A DNA stretch of 64,000 bases from Casuarina equisetifolia. Lineage: Eukaryota > Streptophyta > Magnoliopsida > Fagales > Casuarinaceae. The notes beneath the pieces were generated by a model that saw nothing but the letters and a program-made list of their open reading frames with translations, searched no databases and was not told the origin of the DNA. The stretch lies in assembly GCA_028551475.1 (NCBI GenBank), contig CM052360.1, positions 7,118,501 through 7,182,500 of the forward strand, read 5' to 3'. Below are positions 25,901 through 37,900 of this stretch, one piece after another (position 1 is the first letter of the stretch; each line of letters opens with the position of its first letter). The translations under genes and the position numbers were made by a program.

Positions 25901-28900
25901 CATACATAAAACTTGGACAAGCATTGAGTATTCGTCCAGATATACTGTCACCAGTTGCAATGACTGAACTGCAAAAGCTTTGTGATAAGGTAAGTGATTG
26001 TGCTTTTTCTTTCTTTTGCTTGCAGTTCCTGAGATCCTCTAAAGGAAAAAGAAAGTTAGCTATATGTTGTCATAACATTCAGTGTCTCTAGAAGATAACT
26101 GGTTATAACACAAGAAATGAAATTTCATTACGTTGCACAATTTTGCACATATGTTTGAGCTAGTTTTAGTTAATAACTTTAATCTGTTAGTGATGGTTCT
26201 TAGATGTGCTGTACACGAGGGCATAAAAAAGACAGGAAAAAACCTAATTAGTTTTGTGGATTATTACAATTCTGTTCTTTTTGGGACATAATGTTAGGAG
26301 CTTTGTTGGTAGGATCTGTTGACAGAATTGTTTGTGAATCTCATAGGCTTTTGCTTATGGGTTTTCTTAATAAATAAGGCTGAGTTGTGCTTGTTGTGGG
26401 CCTTTCAACTTCATGTTTTTCTTAGGCAGATGTTGCAGTGGTTTGTTCAGTCCCAGTTGTTTGTTGTGGTCAATGTATTACTTTACTCTGCATCTTCCCT
26501 CCTGTTTTTCGAAAATGAATGAGAAGAATTCCTTAATTCAAAGTTCCAATTCCTGTATTGGGTTGAACCTTTGAACCTCACCTTCTATATTCATCACTTG
26601 GCATGCAGTCTGAATTTTTCCATTTTAGGTATCCCTTTTCACAGCTGATCTTTCAGTTTGATGATATGTGAAGGTTCCTTCATTTCCAGATGATGTTGCT
26701 ATGGCTCTTATTGAAGAGGAACTTGGTCAACCTTGGCAAAATGTCTATTCTGAACTATCATCTTCCCCAATTGCTGCTGGTAGCCTCTCACATAACCTTT
26801 TAGCATACAAGTGTGCTTTACCTGCAAAGTTCCGGCTCATGCCATCTAGCTTTCTGAAATTTATTCATTACATAGGACTTATTCTTCTGGTTATGCAGCA
26901 TCTCTCGGACAAGTGTATAAGGGTCGTTTGAAGGAAACTGGGGAGCTGGTGGCTGTTAAAGTGCAGAGGCCTTTTGTTCTTGAGACTGTAACAGTTGATT
27001 TGTTCATCATACGGAACTTGGGTTTGTTTCTAAGGAGATTTCCTCAGGTAGTGCTGCACAGATCTGACTTCTCATGACTTAGTTCCTTTCTTTTGAAGGT
27101 GTAACTCTAGTCGCAATAATGGTTTTCTAACACCCTCCAACCTTTTCTCCCTGCTTATCTGTTTTCAGATCTCGGTAGATGTAGTTGGACTGGTTGATGA
27201 ATGGGCTGCTCGGTTTTTTGAAGAGCTAGATTATGTTAATGAGGGGGAAAATGGATTATTTTTTGCAGAAATGATGAAGAAGGACCTTCCTCAGGTAAGT
27301 TACTTCACGTTTCAAGAAGTCTGTATTGGTTTCTGCTACCTGTTGGGGGTTAAGTGATCAGCAACAAGACATATACACGCATAATCATAGAACATGAGGA
27401 TTTATGTGGTTTAGGACAATAACTCCCTATGTTTGCGGAGTAGCAATTCACTTAGATTGCAGTTTAAGGTTTACAACTTTTTTCTTTGATGGCTTGATCT
27501 CACAATTTTGTGGCTATCTCACTAACAAAACTAGGTATCTTAAGCTTCATATTTGCCCCAGAAACCCTAATTGTCCAAATAACAGTTGTACCCCTCTAGG
27601 TAAAAATTACAACTTCTTCCTTGCCACTAATTTAGACTCCACGTTCAGCACTTCCAGATTTGGTAAAAGCATTTTCATATCTATTGAGGCACCGTGAAAA
27701 GTTGTAGTACTGACTATTAAAAGTAACTTAAAAGTCTGAAATCCAAATAATGGATGGGCCGAATTCTCTAAGTCAGTTTGAGCTTTCTACAGGACCTATG
27801 ACTTAATGGTTTCCAGTTACAGTATTGTTTTAAATCAAACTGCTATGATTTTGTGCGCTGTTTCACCCCCAGTATAGTTTATAGAAGCACAAGTGCATTT
27901 TTACTGTATATTCCTTTGTAAAGATGTGAAATTGTTCTCTTCTGAACACATCTCTCATTTTGAAATGTTCAAATTTCACTATGGTAAGCATAATGGAAGC
28001 AAATAGTGTGTTCCTTCTATGTAGTCTTGTGCCAATGATTGGGTGTGAAATGTATGAATACTATGGATTTCGAACCTGTAATAACACAGAAGGAAATTCT
28101 GTGAATGAGCTGTCAACTCCCTGACTATAGAAAGTTATAGCATGCCAATTATCTATCTAATAATGCATGGTAATAGGTCTAGACTTCTGCCAAGATCATT
28201 GTCAATCATATCTCACATATCTTCAAAGCATACCTTTTCATAATTGCAACTCATTTACTCTTACAGATGTCAATAGCGAAAGGTCTTGTTATCTATTGGT
28301 TTTTATATATTGACATTCATTTTTCTTTTGTTTTGACAAATTTCCTCAGCAGAAATGTCTTTAAACATGTTTTGTTCCCTCATTCTACAATTTTTGGAAT
28401 AATTCTTCAGATGCTTATGAATTTCAGGTTGTGGTACCAAAAACCTACCAAAAATATACTTCAAGAAAGGTTCTAACTACAGGATGGGTAGATGGAGAGA
28501 AGCTATCACAAAGTAAAGAAAGTGATGTCGGTGAACTGGTTAATGTTGGAGTCATATGCTACCTTAAGCAGGTAAGTGCTTCTATTAGCGCATTCGCTGC
28601 AAGTGTAATTTTTGTTTGGACATACTTTGACTGCATTTAAAGTTGACACAACATAGGTACTTTGTTGCATTTTGTCAAAAAGAATATATAATGTATCTTT
28701 CTATTGTTTGAAATTCAATGTACAATACACCTCCTTGGGCCTCCCAATATTTGGTTTCTTTTTTGCTTTCTCCTCCCTTTCTGTCCAATCACCTTCCTTC
28801 TCTTTAGCATGCCAGTGTTTTGCAATAGTACTTATTTGGACTACAAGACACTGAATCAAACAGTTGGATATGTACTGCAAGTAGATGCCTATATTAGGCA

Positions 28901-31900
28901 ATGTCCAAGAATAAGGGGGAAGAAATTCTTGTGTTCGCCCTTTCTACTTTTTCTGTTTCTCATAAAGGAACCTATGAAAAAGGATAACAAAAAAGAATTA
29001 TTGTTTACATTAACATTATCGAGTTGAACAACTGAAGATATGTGAGTGCTAGTTACTGAATTGTTTTGTGTGATTAAGACAAGGTTTATGGGTGCCATGT
29101 CTGATATGTGCCTGGTTCTAATTAGAAATTTTTTATTTTTTTTATTTCCTTATTTGTTCTATGTCTTTTGACAATATCTTAAAATTCTTTCTTTCTTTTT
29201 TTAACACCAACCCCCCCACCCTCCCCCCCCCCCCCCCCCAACCCCCCCGGGCAGTGTCCTCTCTTTTATTGTAACGATGCCAAACTGCTGCTAGCAAATA
29301 ACAATCCACTGTCCTATAGCATGCATAAGAAATAAAAAACCACAAGCACAGGCATAAACCTATGGATATGTGAAGAAGTTGAAATTGTTCTTTCTTTCTG
29401 TAACCATTTGTCCCAACTGAAGCAAACCTCTCTTCCACCTCGTTGAGCAGGCTACCCCAGAAAAAAATTGCAACCATTTCTGCCAAGTTAAATTTGGTTT
29501 GTCTTGTCCAGATCTTCCATTCAAAATAAACAATTTATTGAAAATATACCTTTCAAAAATGACAAAAATATTGAATGTATTGCAGGAGATGCCTGCAGCC
29601 TCTTACAAGTCAGTGGTTTTATGTATTCACTGAACGAGGGGGTTAAACATACTAATGAACTAATGTAGTTTTGGTTTCACAATTATCCAGTATTGATTAA
29701 ATTGGATACATAAAAGAGGTAATCAGATAGCCGATTGCTTGTCTCCAATGTATGCTTCTAATATTAAACTGCAGATATGTTATCTTCTCTGCCAATATTT
29801 CATATTTGTAATGAATGTGTTCTAAAGGGCGATAAAAGAATGCTGTTTCACATTGTTTCATTTGCACAATTCCAATCTTTTTTCATTTTGATGGCAGTTG
29901 CTTGACACGGGGTTCTTCCACGCTGATCCTCATCCTGGGAATTTAATCCGTACTCCGGATGGAAAGCTAGCCATACTTGACTTTGGTAAAAATCTACTTC
30001 AAACTGAATAAATGGGGAAAGATCATCTTACTTTATGGTTAGCTGCATGCTATACATTTGAATTTCTTATTCGTAAGCTTCTTTAGGCATTTCAAATAAA
30101 AATCCTAATATGAGAGGTTTTCTCATTGAAGATATGCCTATGCCTTTTGTTTTCCTCGTATTGTTAATTGTTTTTAGATTTTGTTCTTCTCTCCTTCTCT
30201 GGATATCGATTCTGATTATATATCTCCGGTTCGCTTTCTGCTGACATATTAGGTAGATAGAGCTTGCTTTGTTTAATGTAAGGAAGATAGTTTTGTTTGG
30301 TTCTATAGATGTGATTTTTTAATTGTAAGTTAAGACGGTATCATTCTTTCATAACTCCGCATGGATTGTGAGAAGCGTCAAACAAAGAATATTACTGCTG
30401 TTGTTGGACACGTACTGTTGCTTCTCTTTTGGAGCGTTTATGTGAATCCGTTGCTCAATGCAAATTCCAATTTCCATCTGTTCAAATTAAAAATTAATTT
30501 TTTTATTTTTTATTTTTATGTGATATGGACAATTTATGCAGATAGGGATAATAGGAATTTGATGTTGTTGAACTTCTCTGCATTTTATGAACTCAGATAT
30601 TTCCAAATTTTAGAATGGTAACTCTTTTTAAGATAACTTTGACATACTCTCCTTGTATTTGATATTCCTTCTTAATAAAGCTATTCTACTTGTAAGAAAA
30701 AATAAGCTGTCCTTAGTTTAGATTAAGTGGAACACTAATTGTAAAACCTCTTTGAATTTTATGCTCATCAATATGAATTTTTATCAAATTTCTCCATTCT
30801 TGTTCGGTTCTTTTTGGAATAACTCCCCTGTTTGCCATTTAAGCAATTGATTTCGTGTTTGTTACCTGTTTCTCAAAGAGATCCTTTTGTTCCTATTCTG
30901 TGAATTTGACCAAACTCACCTCTATCTTCTTTGTGACCTAATGAAGGGTTGATCATTGGTTTTTAGGGAATGCAGGTGGCTTAGCAGTAATCTCAATCTG
31001 GTTTCACCCCACACCCGCACCCACCTACCCACCTACCCACCTTCACCCAACCAGGCCCTCTACAACACCACCACCACCACCACCTCCCTCCCCCCTCCTT
31101 TATTCTACCCTCTCCCAAAATTTTCTAACTTTTTTTCTTTTTGCTGTTTTTGTAGTCTCTTTTTCTTCTGGGAATGTAGGATTGGCATAAGGACTCTGTT
31201 TTGGGGAAAAAGAATAGAATTGACAAAAGAGAGAAGGATCCACACGAAAATTGGGGAAAACAGATGGAACAGATTGTTAAATTAAAACACTGAGGAAGCT
31301 ACTTGAAAGTGGGTTCAAAGCACGGGATAGTAGTGTAGTATTTGCCGTTAGAAACACAAGGGTATAATGTTACAGTGAGTAGACAAAGTTTAATACTTTC
31401 TTTGGATGTAAGCCACATATATCTTTGTAGATAATATGTCTATAATCTTCACATATCTTTGCATCACCCATACCATGATCATTGTTTTCATTAACATCAC
31501 GAATTTCATTGTTAGAATTCTGTTGTCCTTGTCTATTAACATGACTAATCTTCACTTAGATAAAATAGGTGACTCTGTTTATTATTTGTGAGTTACTTTC
31601 CTGTTCGAAATTTAACTTTTTGATGTTTCGTCAACTCCATATCAATATCTAAGTATCCTCAACTACAAGGATGATGCATCTATATGTATTAGTTGATGTT
31701 GCATCTACATCTACAAGGATGTTGTTGGACACGTACTGTTGCTTCTCCATTGACCATGATTTAGTTGATCTCTCTCTGATCCATATGTGGAACATTTGAT
31801 ACTTGAAGTAATGAAGACCAATTTTTCAGTATTCTGAGGTATAACTTGTTGCAACAGGTCTAGTTACAAAACTAACTGATGATCAAAAGTACGGAATGAT

Positions 31901-34139
31901 TGAAGCAATTGCTCACCTCATTCATCGGGATTATGGAGCTATAGTCAGAGACTTTGTTAAACTTGGTTTCATCCCAGAGGGGGTTAATTTGGAACCCATA
32001 TTGCCTGTTTTAGCCAAGGTTTTTGATCAGGCACTTGAAGGTGGAGGAGCCAAAAATATCAACTTCCAGGAGCTGGCGTCAGATTTGGCGCAAATAACTT
32101 TTGATTATCCATTTAGAATTCCCCCTTATTTTGCTCTTATAATCAGGGCAATTGGGGTACTCGAAGGCATAGCTTTAGTGGGAAATCCTGATTTTGCTAT
32201 TGTAGATGAGGCATATCCATATATAGCACAGGTACAAAACTTTGTTTATTTTATGTTACCTTTTCACATCTATTAGATCCATATGTGAAGAAAAATGTTG
32301 GTCCTCATATATCTTGATGGTAATATGTAATTTGATAATCAGTTGTAATTTAACACAGCCTTTCTTACTATCCAAGTTTTTTGCAATTTAGTATGCTAAC
32401 AAAATCTAAAGACAACTGCTGTAAATGATTTGAAGAATGAATACACTACAGGACCTCATTAATTACTAACTATGAACTGATTTGAGATTACATTGGAATT
32501 TGGTGACAAGAATCCTAGTTGGTTGTTCACTTTTTGTCCGTACTAATATGCCTGAGCTAATGTCTTGTGCTTTCTCTTTATGCTCTTAGTCATCTAAATT
32601 GGAGTGGATTGTGTCTATTTATTTTTTTGTTAGAGACTCCTGACTGATGAATCTCCACGATTGCGGAATGCCTTACGTTACACAATATATGGCAAATCTG
32701 GAGTTTTCGATGCTGAAAGATTCATTGATGTCATGCAAGCATTTGAAAATTTCATAACTGCGGCAAAAAGTGGAGGTGGAGAGGATCTGAACGGGGACAT
32801 GGCTGAGCTTGGCATCCTGCAAAGACAAACAGGGTATATCATTCCTGCATTTTCATCCAGTGGATCTCAATCTGAGCAGCCTATTCAAACAAGGGCTGCT
32901 TTGGCATTTCTTCTTTCTGATAAAGGGAACTTTTTCCGAGAATTTCTTCTTGATGAGGTACTTCCAGACGTAACTTTTAATTTGAAAAGATTCAAATGTT
33001 AAGCAACGACTGATTTCCAAGGGCTGCTCATGTTGATAACCATGGTGGTAGTACAGTAATGAAGATAACGTTTTGGTTCATTATAAGTCACCAATATGAT
33101 GATGATGATCTTACCTTAAGACCCAGATGTATTGAATTATACTGGTCAAGTTTTTTTTCCCAAATTATAATTCAGTACATGCAATCTTAATCATTAGAGG
33201 CCCAGAATGGACAATCTGTTCTCCAGTGTTTTCTACTTTTCTGTTGGTCCTACTTTTCTAAATCCACACCTAGTAGACTTCCAGGATTTTCAAGAAGTGG
33301 AATCTTAATTATTTTATTTTGTTTTATTTTTGCTTTCTTTTTTTATGTACTTGATCTGCTTACCTGCCTCAAATGTATTGTGAGTTCAATTATTACCATA
33401 CAAGTGGGATGGGGCTCAGTATTTGCTTCAACTTTCTCATTCATTTAGACTTTCGATATATTTACAGTTCCTATTTCTCAATTGTGGATCTGGGGTTCAT
33501 TGTTCTTCTTCCCTACTAAACATGTTTTCTTGAATTGTGGCTTTGTAATGTTTGTCCAGTCGGTCTGTTTGGAGGGTATTTAAATATGTAATGTTTTGGC
33601 CTCGTTATGGAATGCAGATTGTGAAGGGCATTGATGCTGTTACGAGGGATCAATTGGTACAGATAATGTCAATTCTAGGAGTTGGAAATGTTGCCCCAGT
33701 TTTCAGTATGGTTCCTGCTTTTGGACCCTTAAAGCCAGCAGCACTTATACCCACGGTGACTGAGGAGGACAGGGTTATATTGAATAATGTTCAGAAAGTC
33801 GTTGAGTTCTTGACAGCAGGAAGTTCAGAATCTAGAACGTCAACTCAGGTATTAAGATCATACATTGAGGTGCTTCAGTCGTCCCATATAAATGCTTCTC
33901 CCTTTGGCTATTTCTTTCCCTCTCCACTTTTTCTCCGTCGAGAGGGTGCGTAGATGTTCACTTGAGTGCTTTTCTGACCATTTTCTTTTATGGGTGTAAA
34001 ACAGAACGTGAACGTTGCCCAGGTCATCTGGGAGCTTCTCCCAGTGTTGCCAGGCATATCTGTTACAGTGCTTCCTGATGTGCTTAGTAGGTTGTCTTCC
34101 CGGGTATTGGCACGCATAGTCAGAGAAACACTTCTTTAG
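22965..34139 (+). CDS. ABC1K6: ABC1K6-like plastid ABC1/ADCK atypical kinase
   Basis: UbiB/ADCK-family kinase-like protein; the Arabidopsis relative (At3g24190 by memory) is a plastoglobule ABC1K linked to prenyl-lipid metabolism. Exons: 22965-23237, 23561-23710, 24557-24727, 25846-25989, 26674-26779, 26899-27047, 27169-27294, 28428-28571, 29898-29985, 31858-32231, 32634-32957, 33618-33848, 34005-34139; 2415 nt, 804 aa, all phases consistent. The first about 60 residues are basic and Ser-rich, fitting a transit peptide. Signature elements: KxGQ motif in [13 protein letters not shown] (K220-Q223), Ala-rich loop [14 protein letters not shown] split by intron 5, VAVKVQRP, ExxD in [21 protein letters not shown] (429-436) and DFG (449-451). 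A hydrophobic C-terminal tail follows. Introns 3, 8 and 9 exceed 1 kb and hold repeats listed separately. Start chosen by match to the family N-terminus. Confidence 0.95.
27355..27680. mobile_element. Decayed LTR-like repeat in ABC1K6 intron 7
   Basis: The words AGGATTTATGTGGTTTAGG and CCCTATGTTTGCGGAGTAG, followed by a stretch with AAACCCTAATTGTCC, resemble the conserved internal part of a widespread plant LTR type (GATTTACGTGGTTC...CCTACGTCCACGG). Ends and duplications could not be set. It may be a relic of a solo LTR. The call rests on remembered pattern only. Confidence 0.35.
29211..29248. repeat. Poly-C tract in ABC1K6 intron 8
   Basis: A 38-base stretch made almost only of C, including an 18-base C run at 29223-29239 or so, flanked by further C7 blocks. 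The minus strand is G-rich with several G7 or longer runs, so it can form a G-quadruplex and the plus strand an i-motif. It lies in an intron in the sense orientation, so the transcript would be C-rich. Confidence 0.85.
30399..30426 (+). repeat. 28-base direct repeat, copy 1 (ABC1K6 intron 9)
   Basis: A 28-base segment starting TGTTGTTGGACACGTACTG occurs here and again at 31720-31747 with no mismatch, while flanks differ. Both copies lie in intron 9. It is too long for an ordinary target-site duplication. Confidence 0.85.
31720..31747 (+). repeat. 28-base direct repeat, copy 2 (ABC1K6 intron 9)
   Basis: Exact second copy of 30399-30426, about 1.32 kb downstream. The DNA between the copies includes an unusual C-rich stretch with CCACC and CCA repeats near 31010-31090. 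Confidence 0.85.
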
Positions 34140-34991
34140 AGACTTTGCCACAGCTTAGCTGTTTGAGGCCCGCATGTTGTCCATACCAGGACGAGATTAC
34201 TTGTAAATTCACTGTGGTAAGATATTCTAATGCACATCTTCCGTGCATTTCTCACACGACACCAACATCTAGCCCCAGAATTTCACCTTGAATGTGAGAA
34301 TTCCACTGCATTCCAAGTGTATAGTTGCACAGTTGGTCACAGGCTGTTTCGTGTTTTATCTTTTACAAGGAAGTCGATTCATCTCCCTGTAACACTCTTG
34401 TATTAGTACATGGAAGAGTTATCTGTGTTAAAAGGGTACAATGTTTCGGCGGAAATTGTAAAGCAACATTAGCCGAGTTAACTATTCAATTCTCCTTACA
34501 AGTGGGCAAGTCCTTCCACAGTGTCTCTCATGCCCAACTGTAGATTTTGTACCCTCCCCAACCAAGTCGCGGTTTTTGTTTCTGAGAAATTTCCATTTAC
34601 CATATGCGATATTCATGGGAATGTGATATGAGTTATAGATGAAGCGCTTACGTGGTAGATTGTACAAGAAATAGAGTGGGCAGACGGTAGAGAAATAACC
34701 ATGGAGGCTCAATTTTTTCATTTTAATCATCGGCCCCTTCCCCCGACTTTTCATCGACCATATCAACCCATGATCTTATTCGTCACGGGTTGCACTGCTA
34801 CAGTGTCATAATATCATTAACTTGAACATGGACGGGCAAGATTGGCTTTCGAAACAGGCTTTTACATCTCTGCTGTTATTATGAAATTGGTACTTCAAAA
34901 CATGAATGAAAGGAGAAGATCGCCCGTTGCTACATAATGTGCAGAACTGTAGTCCACTGATATCCTAGATTCAGGACATTTATACCGGTTC
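34140..34991. other. Convergent 3' region between ABC1K6 and COQ6
   Basis: The two genes face each other with about 850 bases between stop codons. The region should contain both 3' UTRs. No gene, RNA or repeat was recognised. Confidence 0.6.
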
Positions 34992-37900
34992 TCAAGAAAA
35001 GAGAGGCACTCTCTGTTCTCCTGATGCATATGAAATAATACTTTTCTTGAGAGGTGATATATGGTGTGCCCCATGGAATGCCGCGGCTCGCAGTAGATTC
35101 AGGGGTCCAAAATCAATCGAGTATGCCTTCTGAAAACCATCCAGGATTGCCATCATCGTAATATTTGCTTGTTTTCTCTCCGCTTCATATTTCTTCAGCA
35201 GTGTTACCTGCAAAAGTTGAGTCTGCCAATCAACTTATGCAGGCGAAGGAAGAATGAAGAAACAATTCAACAACAATTCAACACACAGCGGATGTCATTG
35301 TCCTAGAGACAATATATTATTAAATCATCAGGGTGTACCAACTGATTCTGTGATCGTGTGAGATGACGCTTCCCTAACAAAATTCCCTTTATTCGGATGC
35401 TATAAGGACATGTTTAATTGATTCCATCATTCCTCTCTTCGGGCATTTCCATCAATCCATTTCTCTACCTCATACTCAGGTCCTAAGCAGAGGTCTATAC
35501 ATTAACCCTTGGGATCAGTTATAGTTCAGCTATTTATAGTTGTTACATGGTAATGGATATCTTTGCAACATAGTTTTGAACAACTAAAGTAGATCTGAAA
35601 ATAGGGGAAAAACCTAAACCTAGAAGAAATGCAAGGGGGGAACCGAACTAAAGCAAACATCTTTGAAGAATAAAAAAGTATTCGCAATGTGCGTACCTCT
35701 CCGATGTCTGTGCCTACAGCTATACCTTCAGCAATGACTCTTGATAGAGCAAATGCATCTCCAAAACCCAAATTGACTCCTTGACCAGCCAGAGGATGGA
35801 CTGTGTGTGCGGCATCACCAATTAGAACCACTTGCTTTGACGCATAGTCATTGGCATGCATTAAAGACAATGGAAACACCCTTCTTTCAGAAGCCAACTT
35901 AACTACTTTAGGTGGCACTTCAAAACACTCATCAGCCGATAATGTCACACCTCTTCTAAGCCAAGAGAACATGGCTTCATTTTCAAATAAGCTTGACTTG
36001 GGATGAGGACCATATCCGTGATCCAAAGCTTTATTTACATCTTTCACAAATTCCTCCTCACTCATTGCTTTACGGTCCATTGACTCTTTTGGGTTCATAG
36101 TCCATACAATATTGCTAAAATTGTCTCCCATCGGCAATAGTGCTATTGGACCAGCAGGTAGAAAGCGCTGCCATGCACATTGGTTTGCAACACCATGTTC
36201 TACCGTACATATGACTGCATTCTGGGAGTAATTCCATCCAGTTGTCCTGAATCCTGCTAACTCCCGGACTCGTGACTTCCCACCATCAGCTCCAACCTGC
36301 AATAAGCAGTAAGCAATTGATACTAGACACCTCAGTATGAAACCAACGACAAATATCAATCTTACCCTCCTATGAAATGGACAACCATTCACCCTATATT
36401 AACCAAGTCGTAGCATATGATCATTTACATGGAAGTTTAAAATTACCACCAACTTTGCATATAGGCTATTGCCATCACTCAGTTCCAGCTTTGCTAAATG
36501 CCTCTGAGAAGTCAATGGTGTCCTTGAGGACGTGTTGTCCATTTCCATTGATGAAGACGTTGGGTGTAAAGCCATTGAAGTTAACCTGGAGGAATATATA
36601 GTCTTCTGGAAATCTGTATTCTGTTAAAATTCAGTTTCCTTAGTTGCAGAATCATCATAATTTACAAAGTATATCCAATTATGTTGCATGAGGAAATGCA
36701 TATTGATAATCACAAAATTATGGATTCATCTATACATGAGCCATCATGGGAAAGGAATAGGCTGGATATATAATGAATGACCAAACTGCTATGGACCTGA
36801 AAGAAAATATGTGAACTAGAGAAGACCTTTTGTACTCCAACATCGAAATTTGATTTGAGATGACATCATTGATAAAAGGGTTTGTGGGGGCATAATGACC
36901 TTTTTCATCCCAGCCATAACATTTACAAGTTTTTCTTAAACTGATATAAGTATACTGATATCCAAAACTTTCTTCTACTTAAGTTCAAAAGCGACAACCT
37001 TTAACAAGAACACTGTTTGCTTTTCACAGAAGGTAAGGGTGAATAAGAAATTGGTTCTGAGAACTCTTGCTTTTAGAATGTGGACATGTACCTTGGGGTA
37101 TCTCAAAAAGGAAAAGATACAAAACCTAAATGGGGATGAATGAGTAGATTGTTATCAACAGATCAGTAGACAAAACGACAATAAAAGAACCCCATAAATC
37201 AAGTGAAAGTACTTGATTGCAAATATTCTCAGGTTTGCACGAAACATTAGTTTAATGATGCCTCAAAGGCTGGCATGTTCGTTTGTTTATAAGAGCAGAA
37301 AGGGGTCTCAAAATTTCCAAGAGGTACTGAAACAATAAGAAAAAGAAGGGATGTGATAGAAGCAAGAACTCCATTAGCACATGCTATAAGTGTGGGAGAA
37401 AATCATTTAACGTAACTCAAAAACAAAAGAACAGGTATTGAGGCATATATAGGAAAATTAATAACAAACTTATGTACCTCTATACATGACAGCAGGGAAC
37501 CATGAAGGACCTTATTCTCCACAACACAACTGAAGCACAAAGCCATCTCCCATTAGTAATTGCAGGATTACACGAAGGAAATTTATCTTCTTCCTATGTG
37601 TATACTTACCCCAGAACTTCTTTATTTATGTCTCTTGCATTGTATCTTGTATATCCTAAGCCAGTATAGTCCCAGACCTACAGAAAATCATCAAATAATA
37701 GAAGAAACTCTGTCATGTTTTTGCTGGAGTTATAATTGGTCTTAATTCAATGCAGGAGATCAACAGGTAAGGGGAGCATACAGAACTATTAAAGCATATA
37801 CAAGCTATGCACACAAAACAGAGTTTATTTATGTCTTTTGCATTATATCTTGTGTATCCTAAGCAGGTATAATACCAAAGCTAGAGTGTAGTCAGGATAC

